NCBI RefSeq assembly: GCF_002355375.1
Contig: NZ_AP017312.1
Span: forward strand, 656,001-720,000
Source: Aneurinibacillus soli
GTDB lineage: Bacteria > Bacillota > Bacilli > Aneurinibacillales > Aneurinibacillaceae
Length of the DNA stretch: 64,000 bases
Direction of reading: 5' to 3'
Position 1 is the first letter of the stretch; the number at the start of each line of letters is the position of its first letter. The notes under the pieces were generated by a model that ran no database searches, had not been told where the DNA came from, and was given only the letters and a program-made list of their open reading frames with translations. The position numbers and the translations under genes are program-made. Positions 51,767 to 60,089 of this stretch are shown here, one piece after another.

Positions 51767-52649
51767 CACAATGACCCGTCATCTGCGTGAAGGATGTAAG
51801 AACTTAGGTCGTAACGGCTGGATGACATTTGCCTCGATCAGTGCCGTGATGATTACCCTGCTGACTCTCGGCGTGTTTCTCTTGCTGGCGTTGAATATAC
51901 AGCATTTGGTTGAGAAGGTAGAGAAGCAGGTTGAGATTCGTGTTATGCTTGATGTTACGAGTGATCAGGCACAAGCCAAGCAGGTAGAAGCAGAGATACG
52001 CAAGTTTCCAGAATTACAAGGAATTGAGTTTGTCTCCAAGCAGCAAGGATTGAACAGCTTAAAGCAAAGCTTTGGCAAGCAAGGTTCGCTCTTAAATGGG
52101 CTGGAAAAAGAAAATCCGCTGCCTGATTCGTATATCGTGAAGGCAAAATCACCGCAGCAGACGGGAGCACTCGCCCAAAAGATTGAAAAGATCCCGGGTG
52201 TAAAGAGTGTAAACTACGCGGAGCAAACAACCGCAAAATTGTTTGCGATTACGGATATGATCCGGTTTGTTATTGTGGCGTTTATTTTTGCGCTCGCCTT
52301 TACGGCCATGTTCGTCATTGCCAATACAATTAAGCTAACTATTTTCGCACGTCGCCGCGAGATTGAGATTATGAAGCTTGTTGGAGCAACCAATGGCTTT
52401 ATTCGCTGGCCATTTTTTGTAGAGGGCGCGCTGATGGGTGTTTGCGGCGCGATCTTACCGATTGTGATTCTAGCAGTGAGTTATAACTCGCTTTTGAACT
52501 TCGTGGAAGGGCAGCTTGCGCTCTCTTTTCTAGATTTACTGCCGCTTTATCCAGTAATGCTGCAGGTTGCATTTATCCTGCTCGGCATTGGTGCCTTTAT
52601 CGGTATTTGGGGAAGTATGATGTCTGTGCGCAAATTCTTGCGCGTGTAA
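51756..52649 (+). CDS. ftsX: Cell-division membrane protein FtsX
   Basis: 297 residues from ATG 51756, preceded by GAGGGGAGT. Four membrane segments (about residues 22-44, 170-192, 222-245 and 262-290), with a large extracellular loop between the first two (residues 45-165) where murein hydrolase partners bind. The REIEIMKLVGATNGFIRWPF cytoplasmic motif is typical of FtsX. It overlaps ftsE and is followed by an M23 hydrolase gene, a candidate partner. Confidence 0.96.
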   Translation: MKTSTMTRHLREGCKNLGRNGWMTFASISAVMITLLTLGVFLLLALNIQHLVEKVEKQVEIRVMLDVTSDQAQAKQVEAEIRKFPELQGIEFVSKQQGLNSLKQSFGKQGSLLNGLEKENPLPDSYIVKAKSPQQTGALAQKIEKIPGVKSVNYAEQTTAKLFAITDMIRFVIVAFIFALAFTAMFVIANTIKLTIFARRREIEIMKLVGATNGFIRWPFFVEGALMGVCGAILPIVILAVSYNSLLNFVEGQLALSFLDLLPLYPVMLQVAFILLGIGAFIGIWGSMMSVRKFLRV

Positions 52650-52693
52650 AAGGTAGATATAAAATAAGAGATTTGCAATTCGGGGAGGAAAAG

Positions 52694-53896
52694 ATGACAA
52701 AGAAATTCCTGATTCCGCTTGTGGCAGCTCTTGCAATTACGGGGCTTACTCCGGCAGCTAGCCGGGCTGGTAGTGTATCTGATGTGCAGCAGGAAATTGA
52801 CCAGATTCGCCAGCAAAGCCAAGCAGCAAAAGCAAAAGTGGGAACGATTAATCAGCAGATTAATAAGTTACAGACTCAGCAGCAGGATACAAAAGAAGAC
52901 ATCATGAGCATTGACCTAAAAATGAATGATACACAAGCGAAAATTGATCAATTGAATCAAAAAATCCAGACGACAACCGTTGAGCTTCAGGCAGCTGCCA
53001 AAGAACTTCAGGCAGCGATGGAGCGCGTGCAGAAGCGGGATAAGCTGCTCAAAACACGCGTGACCGCCATCTATGAAGCAGGTGACATTTCGTATTTGGA
53101 AGTATTGCTCGGCTCTCAGGATTTCGCAGATTTCCTGGAGCGTCTGGATGCGGTCAAATCGATTGTCGATCAGGATGTAACGATTTTAGAAGATAACAAG
53201 CGCGACCGCGATATTATCGAGAAACGCAAAAACGAGATTCAGGCGAATCTGACTAACTTGAAAACCATGCAGGCAGAAAATCAGCAGTTAATCGCTGACA
53301 TGGCAGCGCAGAAAGCGGATCGTGAACGCATTCTGAAAGAGTTAGAGAAGCAGGAAGGCGATCTGGTCGAAATCAAAGACGAGCAGGAGCAGGCGGCACT
53401 CGAGCTTGTAAACCAGCTTCAGCGAAAAATCGATGAGCAAAACCAGGCCAATTCGGGTAGCACGGGTGGAGACTCAGGTGGACAGCCTTCTTTCCATGGA
53501 AGTGGGCAACTAAGCAACCCATTGCCGGGAGCGCGCTTGTCATCTCCATTCGGATACCGAATCCATCCGATTTTGCATATTCGTAAATTCCACGACGGAC
53601 AGGATATGGCGGCTCCAGAAGGAAGTACGATCATGGCAGCAGGTGATGGAGTAGTAGCGTCAACGGGTTACATGAACGGCTATGGCAATACCGTAGTCAT
53701 CTATCACGGAAACGGACTGAGCACGCTGTATGCGCATATTCGAAACGGCGGTATTATGGTGTCAGAAGGCCAAACGGTAAAAGCTGGACAGAAAATCGCA
53801 GAAGTAGGGGCAACCGGACGTGCGACTGGGCCACATCTTCATTTTACCGTGATCAAAAACGGACAGAAAGTAAATCCGATGTCCTATATTAATTAA
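52694..53896 (+). CDS. Secreted M23 peptidoglycan hydrolase with coiled coil
   Basis: 400 residues from ATG 52694 after GGGGAGG. Signal peptide MTKKFLIPLVAALAITGLTP (about residues 1-25), a long coiled coil (about 28-245; VSDVQQEIDQIRQQSQAAKA onward) like PcsB/EnvC/CwlO, a Gly/Ser linker, and a LytM/M23 domain (about 270-400). Zinc ligands H300 and D304 (KFHDGQDMAAP) and H381/H383 (GPHLHF) are present, so it is probably an active endopeptidase. Directly after ftsEX, it is a likely FtsX-regulated hydrolase. Confidence 0.94.
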   Translation: MTKKFLIPLVAALAITGLTPAASRAGSVSDVQQEIDQIRQQSQAAKAKVGTINQQINKLQTQQQDTKEDIMSIDLKMNDTQAKIDQLNQKIQTTTVELQAAAKELQAAMERVQKRDKLLKTRVTAIYEAGDISYLEVLLGSQDFADFLERLDAVKSIVDQDVTILEDNKRDRDIIEKRKNEIQANLTNLKTMQAENQQLIADMAAQKADRERILKELEKQEGDLVEIKDEQEQAALELVNQLQRKIDEQNQANSGSTGGDSGGQPSFHGSGQLSNPLPGARLSSPFGYRIHPILHIRKFHDGQDMAAPEGSTIMAAGDGVVASTGYMNGYGNTVVIYHGNGLSTLYAHIRNGGIMVSEGQTVKAGQKIAEVGATGRATGPHLHFTVIKNGQKVNPMSYIN

Positions 53897-53981
53897 ACAA
53901 CTCACGATGACGGATATATCCAGGGTATATCAGTCATATACTAAGTGATAGAAGTCGGATTATACAAAGGTGGTGCGTATA

Positions 53982-55430
53982 GTGGTAGTGAAACGCCGCA
54001 CGTTTATCACCATCATTCTGCTAGCTGTTGTATGTACAAGCATCGTGACGCTTGCGGCTGCCAAGTACGCTGGACAGGCGTGGGGCAGCAGTGGTACAGC
54101 AGGAAATAAGCAGGAGATGGTGACGGCACCGAACCCGGAACTGGCGAAGATTTATGAAGCGTACCAGGTCATTCAGGGAACGGCTCTGGAGAAGCGGGAG
54201 CAAACTAAGCTGATTGACGGTGCTATCGAAGGCATGGTCAAGACGCTGGATGACCCATTCTCCGATTATATGAATCAGAAAGAAACGAAAGATTTCAACT
54301 CATCGATTCAGTCCACCTTTGAAGGGATTGGGGCCGAAGTCACGCTTAAAAATGACAAGGTGACAATCGTTTCTCCATTCAAAGGTTCTCCTGCGGAACG
54401 TGCAGGCTTACGTCCGGGAGATCAGATTCTGAAAGTAAATGGCAAAAGTTTGAATGGCATGAGCTTAACGGATGCCGTTCTACAGATTCGCGGACCAAAG
54501 GGAACGAAAGCAGAGCTTGAAATCGTACGAGCTGGTATGTCTGATCCGATGCAGATTACGGTTGTCCGGGATGATATTCCAGTGGAAACTGTATATGCGG
54601 GCACCGTTGAGAAGGACGGTAAAACGTATGGCAAGATCGAGATCACACAGTTCTCTGAAAACACGGCTCAGCATTTTGAAAATGAGCTGAAAAAGCTGGA
54701 AGCGAAAAACATTAGTGGTCTGATTGTGGATGTGCGAGGCAATCCGGGAGGCCTGTTGAAATCAGTAGAAGCCATTGGGAATCTCCTCGTACCGAACAAG
54801 GGGATAATCCTTCAGGTACAGTACAGCGATGGTCGTAAAGACATCGTCCGTTCTGATCTTAAGCAGGCGAAGTATCCGGTTGTGATCTTAACAGATAAAG
54901 GAAGTGCGAGTGCGTCGGAGATTCTTGCGGGTGCCCTTCAGGAAAATGGCTATAAAGTAGTCGGTGACCAGTCATTCGGGAAAGGAACCGTACAGAATAC
55001 GATTCCGCTAGAAGACGACAGCCAGCTGAAAATCACAGTCGCCAAATGGCTGACGCCGAAAGGAAACTGGATTCACAAAAAAGGCATCACACCGGATGTG
55101 AAAATTAATCAACCGGACTATTTCACAGCTGCCCCGATCTCGGACAAAACAGAACTGGTGCGTGATATGAACAGTGCAGATGTGAAAAACCTGCAGTTGA
55201 TTCTTAAAGGGCTTGGTCAAGCTCCGGGACGTCAGGACGGTTATTTTGATAGCCGTACGGAAACAGCGGTAAAAGCATTCCAGAGTCTGCACCAGCTTCC
55301 GATGACCGGACGAGTGGATAAGAAGACGGCGCAGGTAATGCAGGAAGAGCTGATTACGCGTATCCGTGATCCGAAGAATGATTTGCAAATGCAGGGTGCG
55401 CTGGAAGTATTGTCAAGAGAAGCAAAATGA
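53982..55430 (+). CDS. ctpA: Carboxyl-terminal processing protease (S41, CtpA/CtpB)
   Basis: 482 residues; GTG 53982 is preferred because AAAGGTGG is eight bases upstream, though GTG 53970, 53973 and 53988 are possible. One N-terminal membrane segment (TFITIILLAVVCTSIVTLAA), a PDZ domain (about 95-185; GSPAERAGLRPGDQILKVNG), the S41 protease core with nucleophile serine in DKGSASASEILAGAL and lysine in GDQSFGKGTVQNT, and a C-terminal PG_binding_1 domain (about 395-460). It cleaves envelope proteins from the C-terminus. B. subtilis ctpB also lies near ftsEX. Confidence 0.94.
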   Translation: MVVKRRTFITIILLAVVCTSIVTLAAAKYAGQAWGSSGTAGNKQEMVTAPNPELAKIYEAYQVIQGTALEKREQTKLIDGAIEGMVKTLDDPFSDYMNQKETKDFNSSIQSTFEGIGAEVTLKNDKVTIVSPFKGSPAERAGLRPGDQILKVNGKSLNGMSLTDAVLQIRGPKGTKAELEIVRAGMSDPMQITVVRDDIPVETVYAGTVEKDGKTYGKIEITQFSENTAQHFENELKKLEAKNISGLIVDVRGNPGGLLKSVEAIGNLLVPNKGIILQVQYSDGRKDIVRSDLKQAKYPVVILTDKGSASASEILAGALQENGYKVVGDQSFGKGTVQNTIPLEDDSQLKITVAKWLTPKGNWIHKKGITPDVKINQPDYFTAAPISDKTELVRDMNSADVKNLQLILKGLGQAPGRQDGYFDSRTETAVKAFQSLHQLPMTGRVDKKTAQVMQEELITRIRDPKNDLQMQGALEVLSREAK

Positions 55431-55468
55431 TTTTTCAGCAGGGATTAAGAGCTGAAATAGAGAATTGT

Positions 55469-55504
55469 ACAACCACGGCATAGAAATGGCCGTGGTTGTT
55501 TTTA
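55469..55504 (+). terminator. Intrinsic terminator of ftsEX-ctpA unit
   Basis: Perfect ACAACCACGGC (55469-55479) and GCCGTGGTTGT (55489-55499) followed by TTTTTA. Confidence 0.9.
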
Positions 55505-55525
55505 TGAGAAGTTGGAGGAATATAT

Positions 55526-56827
55526 ATGATAGACTGGTCTGCTTTTTTTATTGATCTGCTTATACAGATTCCGCGTACGCTGCTCAGTCCAGCGCTGTAT
55601 GCGTTTATTCTCTTGCTGTTCTGGTATGCGAGCCGGCAGATTAGACAGGAGCGACACCTGTTTTCTGTGCGGGTGACGTCTGCCCCGCGTGAGATTGTGC
55701 AGGCACTTGTTCCAGGAATCTTAGTCGGAGCGGCTGTATCGATTCTCCTGTTAGGATTCGGCATTGCATTGTCGTATTTCGATGTGTTGTCGCTCTGGAT
55801 CGGAAGTGTACTCCTTGGATTGGTGGCTCCGCGTTTTGCTGCAGCAGGCTATGCGGGTGGGTTATTGATTGTGCTCTCTGTGTTATTCCGTCAGGTAGAC
55901 GTGAGTGGGACGGGCCTATTAGCGTCATTGGCAGGATGGATGCAGCAGGTGCATGCTCCGGCCGTCGCGGCACTGCTCGGTCTTCTATATATAGCAGAAG
56001 GGATATTGTTGCGGCGCCCGTCGTTACACGGCTGCTCACCGATGCTTCTTACTAGTCAGCGGGGGCTTGTGGTGGGAGCTTATCGTGTACGCAGGTTGTG
56101 GATCGTTCCGCTGATCACGTTCATTGCAGATGGAACTGGCTCTTATTCATTTGTATTGCCATCTGGCTGGCCATGGTGGGCGGGGGTTGCGGTTCTAAGT
56201 CTGCTTCCACTTCCACTTATGATTGGGCATGAGGATACGGCGATTGTCGCGACACCGGACGAGCAGATGCGTCAACCGGGCACATGGATGATAGGGCTTG
56301 GTCTGTTGATTTTTGTGCTTGGGTATCTTGGTACGTACTGGTTGCCGTCTGCTGTATTGGGTGGCGTGCTGGCACTGGCCGGGCATGAAGCTTTGCGTAT
56401 GTACAGCCGCTGGCAGCAGAAGCTTCATGCACCATTGTATGTGCAGCGGAATAAAGGAGTATGCGTGCTCGGTGTTCTGCCGGGGAGTCCGGCAGATGAG
56501 ATGGAGATTGTGACGGGTGATGTGATCATGCGAGTGAACGGACAGAGCATTACGGGGATAGAGGACTTGTATCCGGCGTTGCAGCAACAGTCCGCCTTTT
56601 GTAAAATGGAAGTGTTGAATCGGGACGGACATATCAAGTATGTACAGCGCTCGGTATACCAGGGAGACCATCATCAGCTCGGATTGATTTTGGCACCGGA
56701 AGCAGCGGGAGAGAAGGCAGGGTTGCCTCGAATGCGCCGTGGTGGGCTTCCGGGACGAAATCGTCAGGCTTCGGACGAACTAGAATCGAGTGTGCCGTTG
56801 GATCAAGGAAAGGATGTTTCGCTTTGA
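55526..56827 (+). CDS. MinJ-like multipass PDZ membrane protein
   Basis: 433 residues, start after TTGGAGGAATATAT. Eight or so hydrophobic segments (about residues 5-305) and a C-terminal PDZ domain (about 312-385; GVCVLGVLPGSPADEMEIVT, GDVIMRVNGQSITGIEDLYP). Topology, PDZ position and neighbourhood (ctp gene upstream, csbA-uvrB downstream) match B. subtilis MinJ (YvjD), which bridges DivIVA and MinD to position division. Its C-terminal tail (GGLPGRNRQASDELESSVPL) is longer. The assignment is by context and architecture. Confidence 0.82.
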   Translation: MIDWSAFFIDLLIQIPRTLLSPALYAFILLLFWYASRQIRQERHLFSVRVTSAPREIVQALVPGILVGAAVSILLLGFGIALSYFDVLSLWIGSVLLGLVAPRFAAAGYAGGLLIVLSVLFRQVDVSGTGLLASLAGWMQQVHAPAVAALLGLLYIAEGILLRRPSLHGCSPMLLTSQRGLVVGAYRVRRLWIVPLITFIADGTGSYSFVLPSGWPWWAGVAVLSLLPLPLMIGHEDTAIVATPDEQMRQPGTWMIGLGLLIFVLGYLGTYWLPSAVLGGVLALAGHEALRMYSRWQQKLHAPLYVQRNKGVCVLGVLPGSPADEMEIVTGDVIMRVNGQSITGIEDLYPALQQQSAFCKMEVLNRDGHIKYVQRSVYQGDHHQLGLILAPEAAGEKAGLPRMRRGGLPGRNRQASDELESSVPLDQGKDVSL

Positions 56828-57054
56828 TTGTCAATTATATGATTGCACTGATCATGCCGCTTGTACTGGCGGCTGTTCTCTCACGGGTCATACGGAATGT
56901 ATGGGTAAGTATCATCGCTACATTTGGCATTATGATGGTCGGCTTCGATGGAGCGTACCAGCCGCTTCCGGTTATTCTCATCGGTGCTGCTGCTGGATTG
57001 ATCGGCATGTACATCGGGTACCTCTGGTTGAAGAAGAACAATCTTACAGAATAA
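56824..57054 (+). CDS. csbA: Small membrane protein CsbA (DUF2198)
   Basis: 76 residues from TTG 56824, eight bases after AAGGAAAGG and overlapping the preceding stop; an ATG at 56839 is an alternative. Three hydrophobic stretches (MIALIMPLVLAAVLSRVI, VSIIATFGIMMVGFDGAY, VILIGAAAGLIGMYIGYLWL) end in a basic KKNN tail. Size, topology and position just before uvrB match CsbA, a sigma-B-controlled membrane protein of unknown function in B. subtilis. No sigma-B promoter is visible here. Confidence 0.8.
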   Translation: MIVNYMIALIMPLVLAAVLSRVIRNVWVSIIATFGIMMVGFDGAYQPLPVILIGAAAGLIGMYIGYLWLKKNNLTE

Positions 57055-57075
57055 AGTAAAATGTGTTTGATAGGA

Positions 57076-57115
57076 AAAAGAGGCTGTCCCACTAGCTTAT
57101 GGGACAGCCTCTTTT
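57076..57115. terminator. Bidirectional intrinsic terminator
   Basis: Perfect 16-base arms (57076-57091 and 57100-57115), AAAAGAGGCTGTCCCA and its complement, with an eight-base loop. It serves csbA on + and the repeat protein on -. Confidence 0.93.
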
Positions 57116-57140
57116 GCTCATAAATTGGATGCTACCTGAA

Positions 57141-57848
57141 TTAGTTTGTAGCTGTTTCTTGATGTTTTTCGCCTTTAGCTGGGAACTTGATGCCGAGAGC
57201 TTCGAGTTGAGTTTTTGCTTCATCTTTTGTTAAGGTACCCGCTTTTTCTTGCTCAAAAATGGCTTTTACTTTTGCTTTAGTGGCATCGTCAAGTTTATTG
57301 AGAAAACCTTGATGACGTTCTGGTGCTTTGATGCCAAGTGCTTCTAGTTGGGCTTTTGCCTGTTCATGAGTTAAAGTACCGGCTTTTTCTTGATCGAAAA
57401 TAGCTTTTACTTTTTCTTTTGTAGCAGCATCAAGGTTAGCGAAGTGATCTTGACGTTCTGGCAGTTTGATGCCGAGAGCTTCGAGTTGAGTTTTTGCTTG
57501 GTCATGAGTTAAAGTACCGGCTTTTTCTTGATCGAAAATAGCTTTTACTTTTTCTTTTGTAGCAGCATCAAGGTTAGCGAAGCGATCTTGATGTTGTGGC
57601 GCTTTGATGCCGAGAGCTTCGAGTTGAGTTTTTGCTGCTTCTTGTGTTAGTGTACCGGCTTTCACTTGATCGCGAATGGCTTTTACTTTTTCTTTCGTTG
57701 CAGTATCAAGAGTAGCATGTGCATGGTGTCCAGCATGTTGTTTCACTTGGGATGGTGATTGTGTAGGTGCATCAGCAGCAAATACAGATCCAACGGATGC
57801 AAGAGCGAATACAGCACCTAATGCAGTCGCAACAATTTTCTTTTTCAT
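57141..57848 (-). CDS. Secreted protein of four 46-residue helical repeats
   Basis: 235 residues on the minus strand, ribosome site AAAGGAGATGG before the ATG at 57848. A signal peptide (MKKKIVATALGAVFALASVG, cleaved after SVFA), a His/Gln-rich linker (HAGHHAHA), and four repeats at residues 47-92, 93-138, 139-185 and 186-235. Each reads LDxATKEKVKAIxDQxKAGT, LTxxxAKxQLEALGIK, then a variable polar linker. The GTLT helix-turn resembles SHOCT or DUF2680-like modules, but no family assignment is firm. It is the only gene on this strand in the right-hand half, between csbA and uvrB. Confidence 0.85.
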   Translation of the reverse strand: MKKKIVATALGAVFALASVGSVFAADAPTQSPSQVKQHAGHHAHATLDTATKEKVKAIRDQVKAGTLTQEAAKTQLEALGIKAPQHQDRFANLDAATKEKVKAIFDQEKAGTLTHDQAKTQLEALGIKLPERQDHFANLDAATKEKVKAIFDQEKAGTLTHEQAKAQLEALGIKAPERHQGFLNKLDDATKAKVKAIFEQEKAGTLTKDEAKTQLEALGIKFPAKGEKHQETATN

Positions 57849-58003
57849 AAATAGCCATCTCCTTTAAAGTAAGTGTAATTTTGTTTACGTCTTAATAATG
57901 GACTAGAAATGTGGTAGGAATGTCAAACAATTATGGGGAATTATAAAAACCTACGTTTTTTTTATTACTTTTTCCCTTAATTGTAATTGTCTAGCTCAGA
58001 AAG

Positions 58004-58054
58004 AGAACTTTTGTTCGGTAAAATTGCGTTTTCATATAGCTCATATGCTATAAT
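58004..58054 (+). promoter_or_regulatory. uvrB promoter with LexA box
   Basis: AGAACTTTTGTTCG (58004-58017) matches the Gram-positive LexA/DinR box CGAACnnnnGTTCG with one mismatch. Downstream is an extended -10, TGCTATAAT (58046-58054). LexA bound here would block access to the promoter, as known for SOS-regulated uvrBA in B. subtilis. Confidence 0.75.
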
Positions 58055-58087
58055 AAAAGGTAGCATTTCGTGCAGAAAGATGGTGAG

Positions 58088-60079
58088 ATGTTGGAAAAGC
58101 TTACGAAAAAATTCGAGCTCGTCTCTGATTACGAACCAAAAGGTGACCAGCCGACTGCGATTGCCGCATTGGTGAATGGGATCGAAGCGGGCAAGAAGCA
58201 TCAAACACTGCTGGGCGCAACTGGAACGGGGAAAACATTCACGATGGCGCAGGTCATTAATCGTGTCCAGAAGCCGACGCTGGTGATTGCCCACAATAAA
58301 ACACTCGCTGCTCAGCTAGCCAGCGAGTTCAAGGATTTCTTCCCGCATAATGCGGTGGAATATTTCGTCAGCTACTATGATTACTACCAACCGGAAGCGT
58401 ACATTCCGCATTCCGATACGTATATTGAGAAAGATGCAAGCATTAATGAAGAGATTGACAAGCTCCGCCACTCGGCAACGAGCGCACTGTTTGAGCGCAA
58501 TGATGTCATTATTGTGGCGAGTGTGTCTTGCATTTATGGTCTCGGTTCCCCGCAGGAATACGGTTCTCTTCTATTATCGTTGCGCCGGGGAATGGAGAAA
58601 GGGCGCGATGACGTGCTGCGCAAGCTGATTGATATTCAGTATGATCGGAACGACATTAACTTTACGCGCGGCACATTTCGTGTGCGTGGAGATGTAGTCG
58701 AGATTTTTCCAGCATCTACGACTGAACATGCGATACGCGTCGAGTTTTTCGGTGATGAGATTGAGCGGATCACAGAGATTGATATCGTAACGGGTAAGGT
58801 GCTTCTGGAACGGGAACACGCTGCGATTTTTCCGGCTTCCCACTTCGTAACCGGGCCGGATAAGATGAGCAAGGCGATTGTCAGCATAGAAGCGGAGCTG
58901 GAACAGCAGCTGGCGCATTTTAAAGAGCAGGGGAAGCTACTAGAAGCGCAGCGCTTAGAGCAGCGGACGCGTTATGACATCGAGATGATGCAGGAGATGG
59001 GCTACTGTTCGGGTGTGGAGAATTATTCGCGCCATCTAACAGGGCTTGCGCCGGGGGCGACACCGTATACGCTACTTGATTACTTCCCGGATGATTTCAT
59101 GATTATGGCGGATGAGTCTCATATTATGATTCCGCAGATTCGCGGGATGTATAAAGGGGATAAAGCGCGGAAGGATATGCTCATTCAGCATGGCTTCCGT
59201 CTGCCATCTGCGGCAGATAACCGTCCGTTGCAATTCCAGGAATTTGAGAAGCACGTTAACCAAATTCTTTATGTATCAGCGACGCCGGGTCTGTATGAAT
59301 TGGAGATTGCACCGGATGTGGTCGAGCAGGTGATTCGTCCGACTGGTTTGCTTGATCCAACGATTGATGTGCGTCCATCACAGGGACAGATTGATGATCT
59401 GGTGGGTGAGATCAATGAACGCATCGCTTGTCATGAGCGGGTGCTTGTAACGACACTCACGAAGAAGATGTCGGAGGATTTAACCGACTACCTCAAAGAG
59501 ATTGGAATCAAGGTGCGCTATCTGCACTCGGATATTAAAACGATCGAGCGTATGCAAATTATCCGTGATCTGAGACTTGGTGTATTTGACGTGCTGATTG
59601 GCATTAACCTGCTGCGGGAAGGGTTAGATATACCAGAAGTATCGCTGGTGGCGATTCTTGATGCGGATAAAGAAGGATTCCTGCGCAACGAACGTTCACT
59701 GATCCAGACCATCGGGCGGGCGGCACGTAATGCGAGTGGTCATGTGATTATGTACGCTGATAAAATCACGCAATCCATTGAGAAGGCATTGGATGAGACG
59801 AGCCGTCGCCGGAAGCGGCAGATTGCGTATAACGAAGAACATGGCATCACACCGCAGACGATTCAGAAAGCGGTACGTGATGTGATCGAAGCAACGAAAG
59901 TGGCCGAACAAGAGGAAGAGTATTTGCCGCAGAAGATGTATAGCAAGTTGAGTAAGAAAGAGCGTAAAGAAGTAGTGGCACGCATGGAAGACGAGATGAA
60001 GGAAGCAGCACGGGCCTTGAATTTTGAGCGGGCGGCTGAGCTGCGCGATCTGATTCTTGAATTGAAAGCGGAAGGATGA
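58088..60079 (+). CDS. uvrB: Excinuclease ABC subunit B
   Basis: 663 residues from ATG 58088 (B. subtilis UvrB: 661). A GTG at 58070 is in frame, but the -10 at 58049-58054 would place the transcript start only about nine bases before it. P-loop [11 protein letters not shown], the beta-hairpin region with [16 protein letters not shown]-like motif [11 protein letters not shown], and the C-terminal UVR domain ([20 protein letters not shown]) are present. UvrB verifies damage delivered by UvrA and loads UvrC. Cotranscribed with uvrA ten bases downstream. Confidence 0.96.
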   Translation: MLEKLTKKFELVSDYEPKGDQPTAIAALVNGIEAGKKHQTLLGATGTGKTFTMAQVINRVQKPTLVIAHNKTLAAQLASEFKDFFPHNAVEYFVSYYDYYQPEAYIPHSDTYIEKDASINEEIDKLRHSATSALFERNDVIIVASVSCIYGLGSPQEYGSLLLSLRRGMEKGRDDVLRKLIDIQYDRNDINFTRGTFRVRGDVVEIFPASTTEHAIRVEFFGDEIERITEIDIVTGKVLLEREHAAIFPASHFVTGPDKMSKAIVSIEAELEQQLAHFKEQGKLLEAQRLEQRTRYDIEMMQEMGYCSGVENYSRHLTGLAPGATPYTLLDYFPDDFMIMADESHIMIPQIRGMYKGDKARKDMLIQHGFRLPSAADNRPLQFQEFEKHVNQILYVSATPGLYELEIAPDVVEQVIRPTGLLDPTIDVRPSQGQIDDLVGEINERIACHERVLVTTLTKKMSEDLTDYLKEIGIKVRYLHSDIKTIERMQIIRDLRLGVFDVLIGINLLREGLDIPEVSLVAILDADKEGFLRNERSLIQTIGRAARNASGHVIMYADKITQSIEKALDETSRRRKRQIAYNEEHGITPQTIQKAVRDVIEATKVAEQEEEYLPQKMYSKLSKKERKEVVARMEDEMKEAARALNFERAAELRDLILELKAEG

Positions 60080-60089
60080 TGACGGACGT

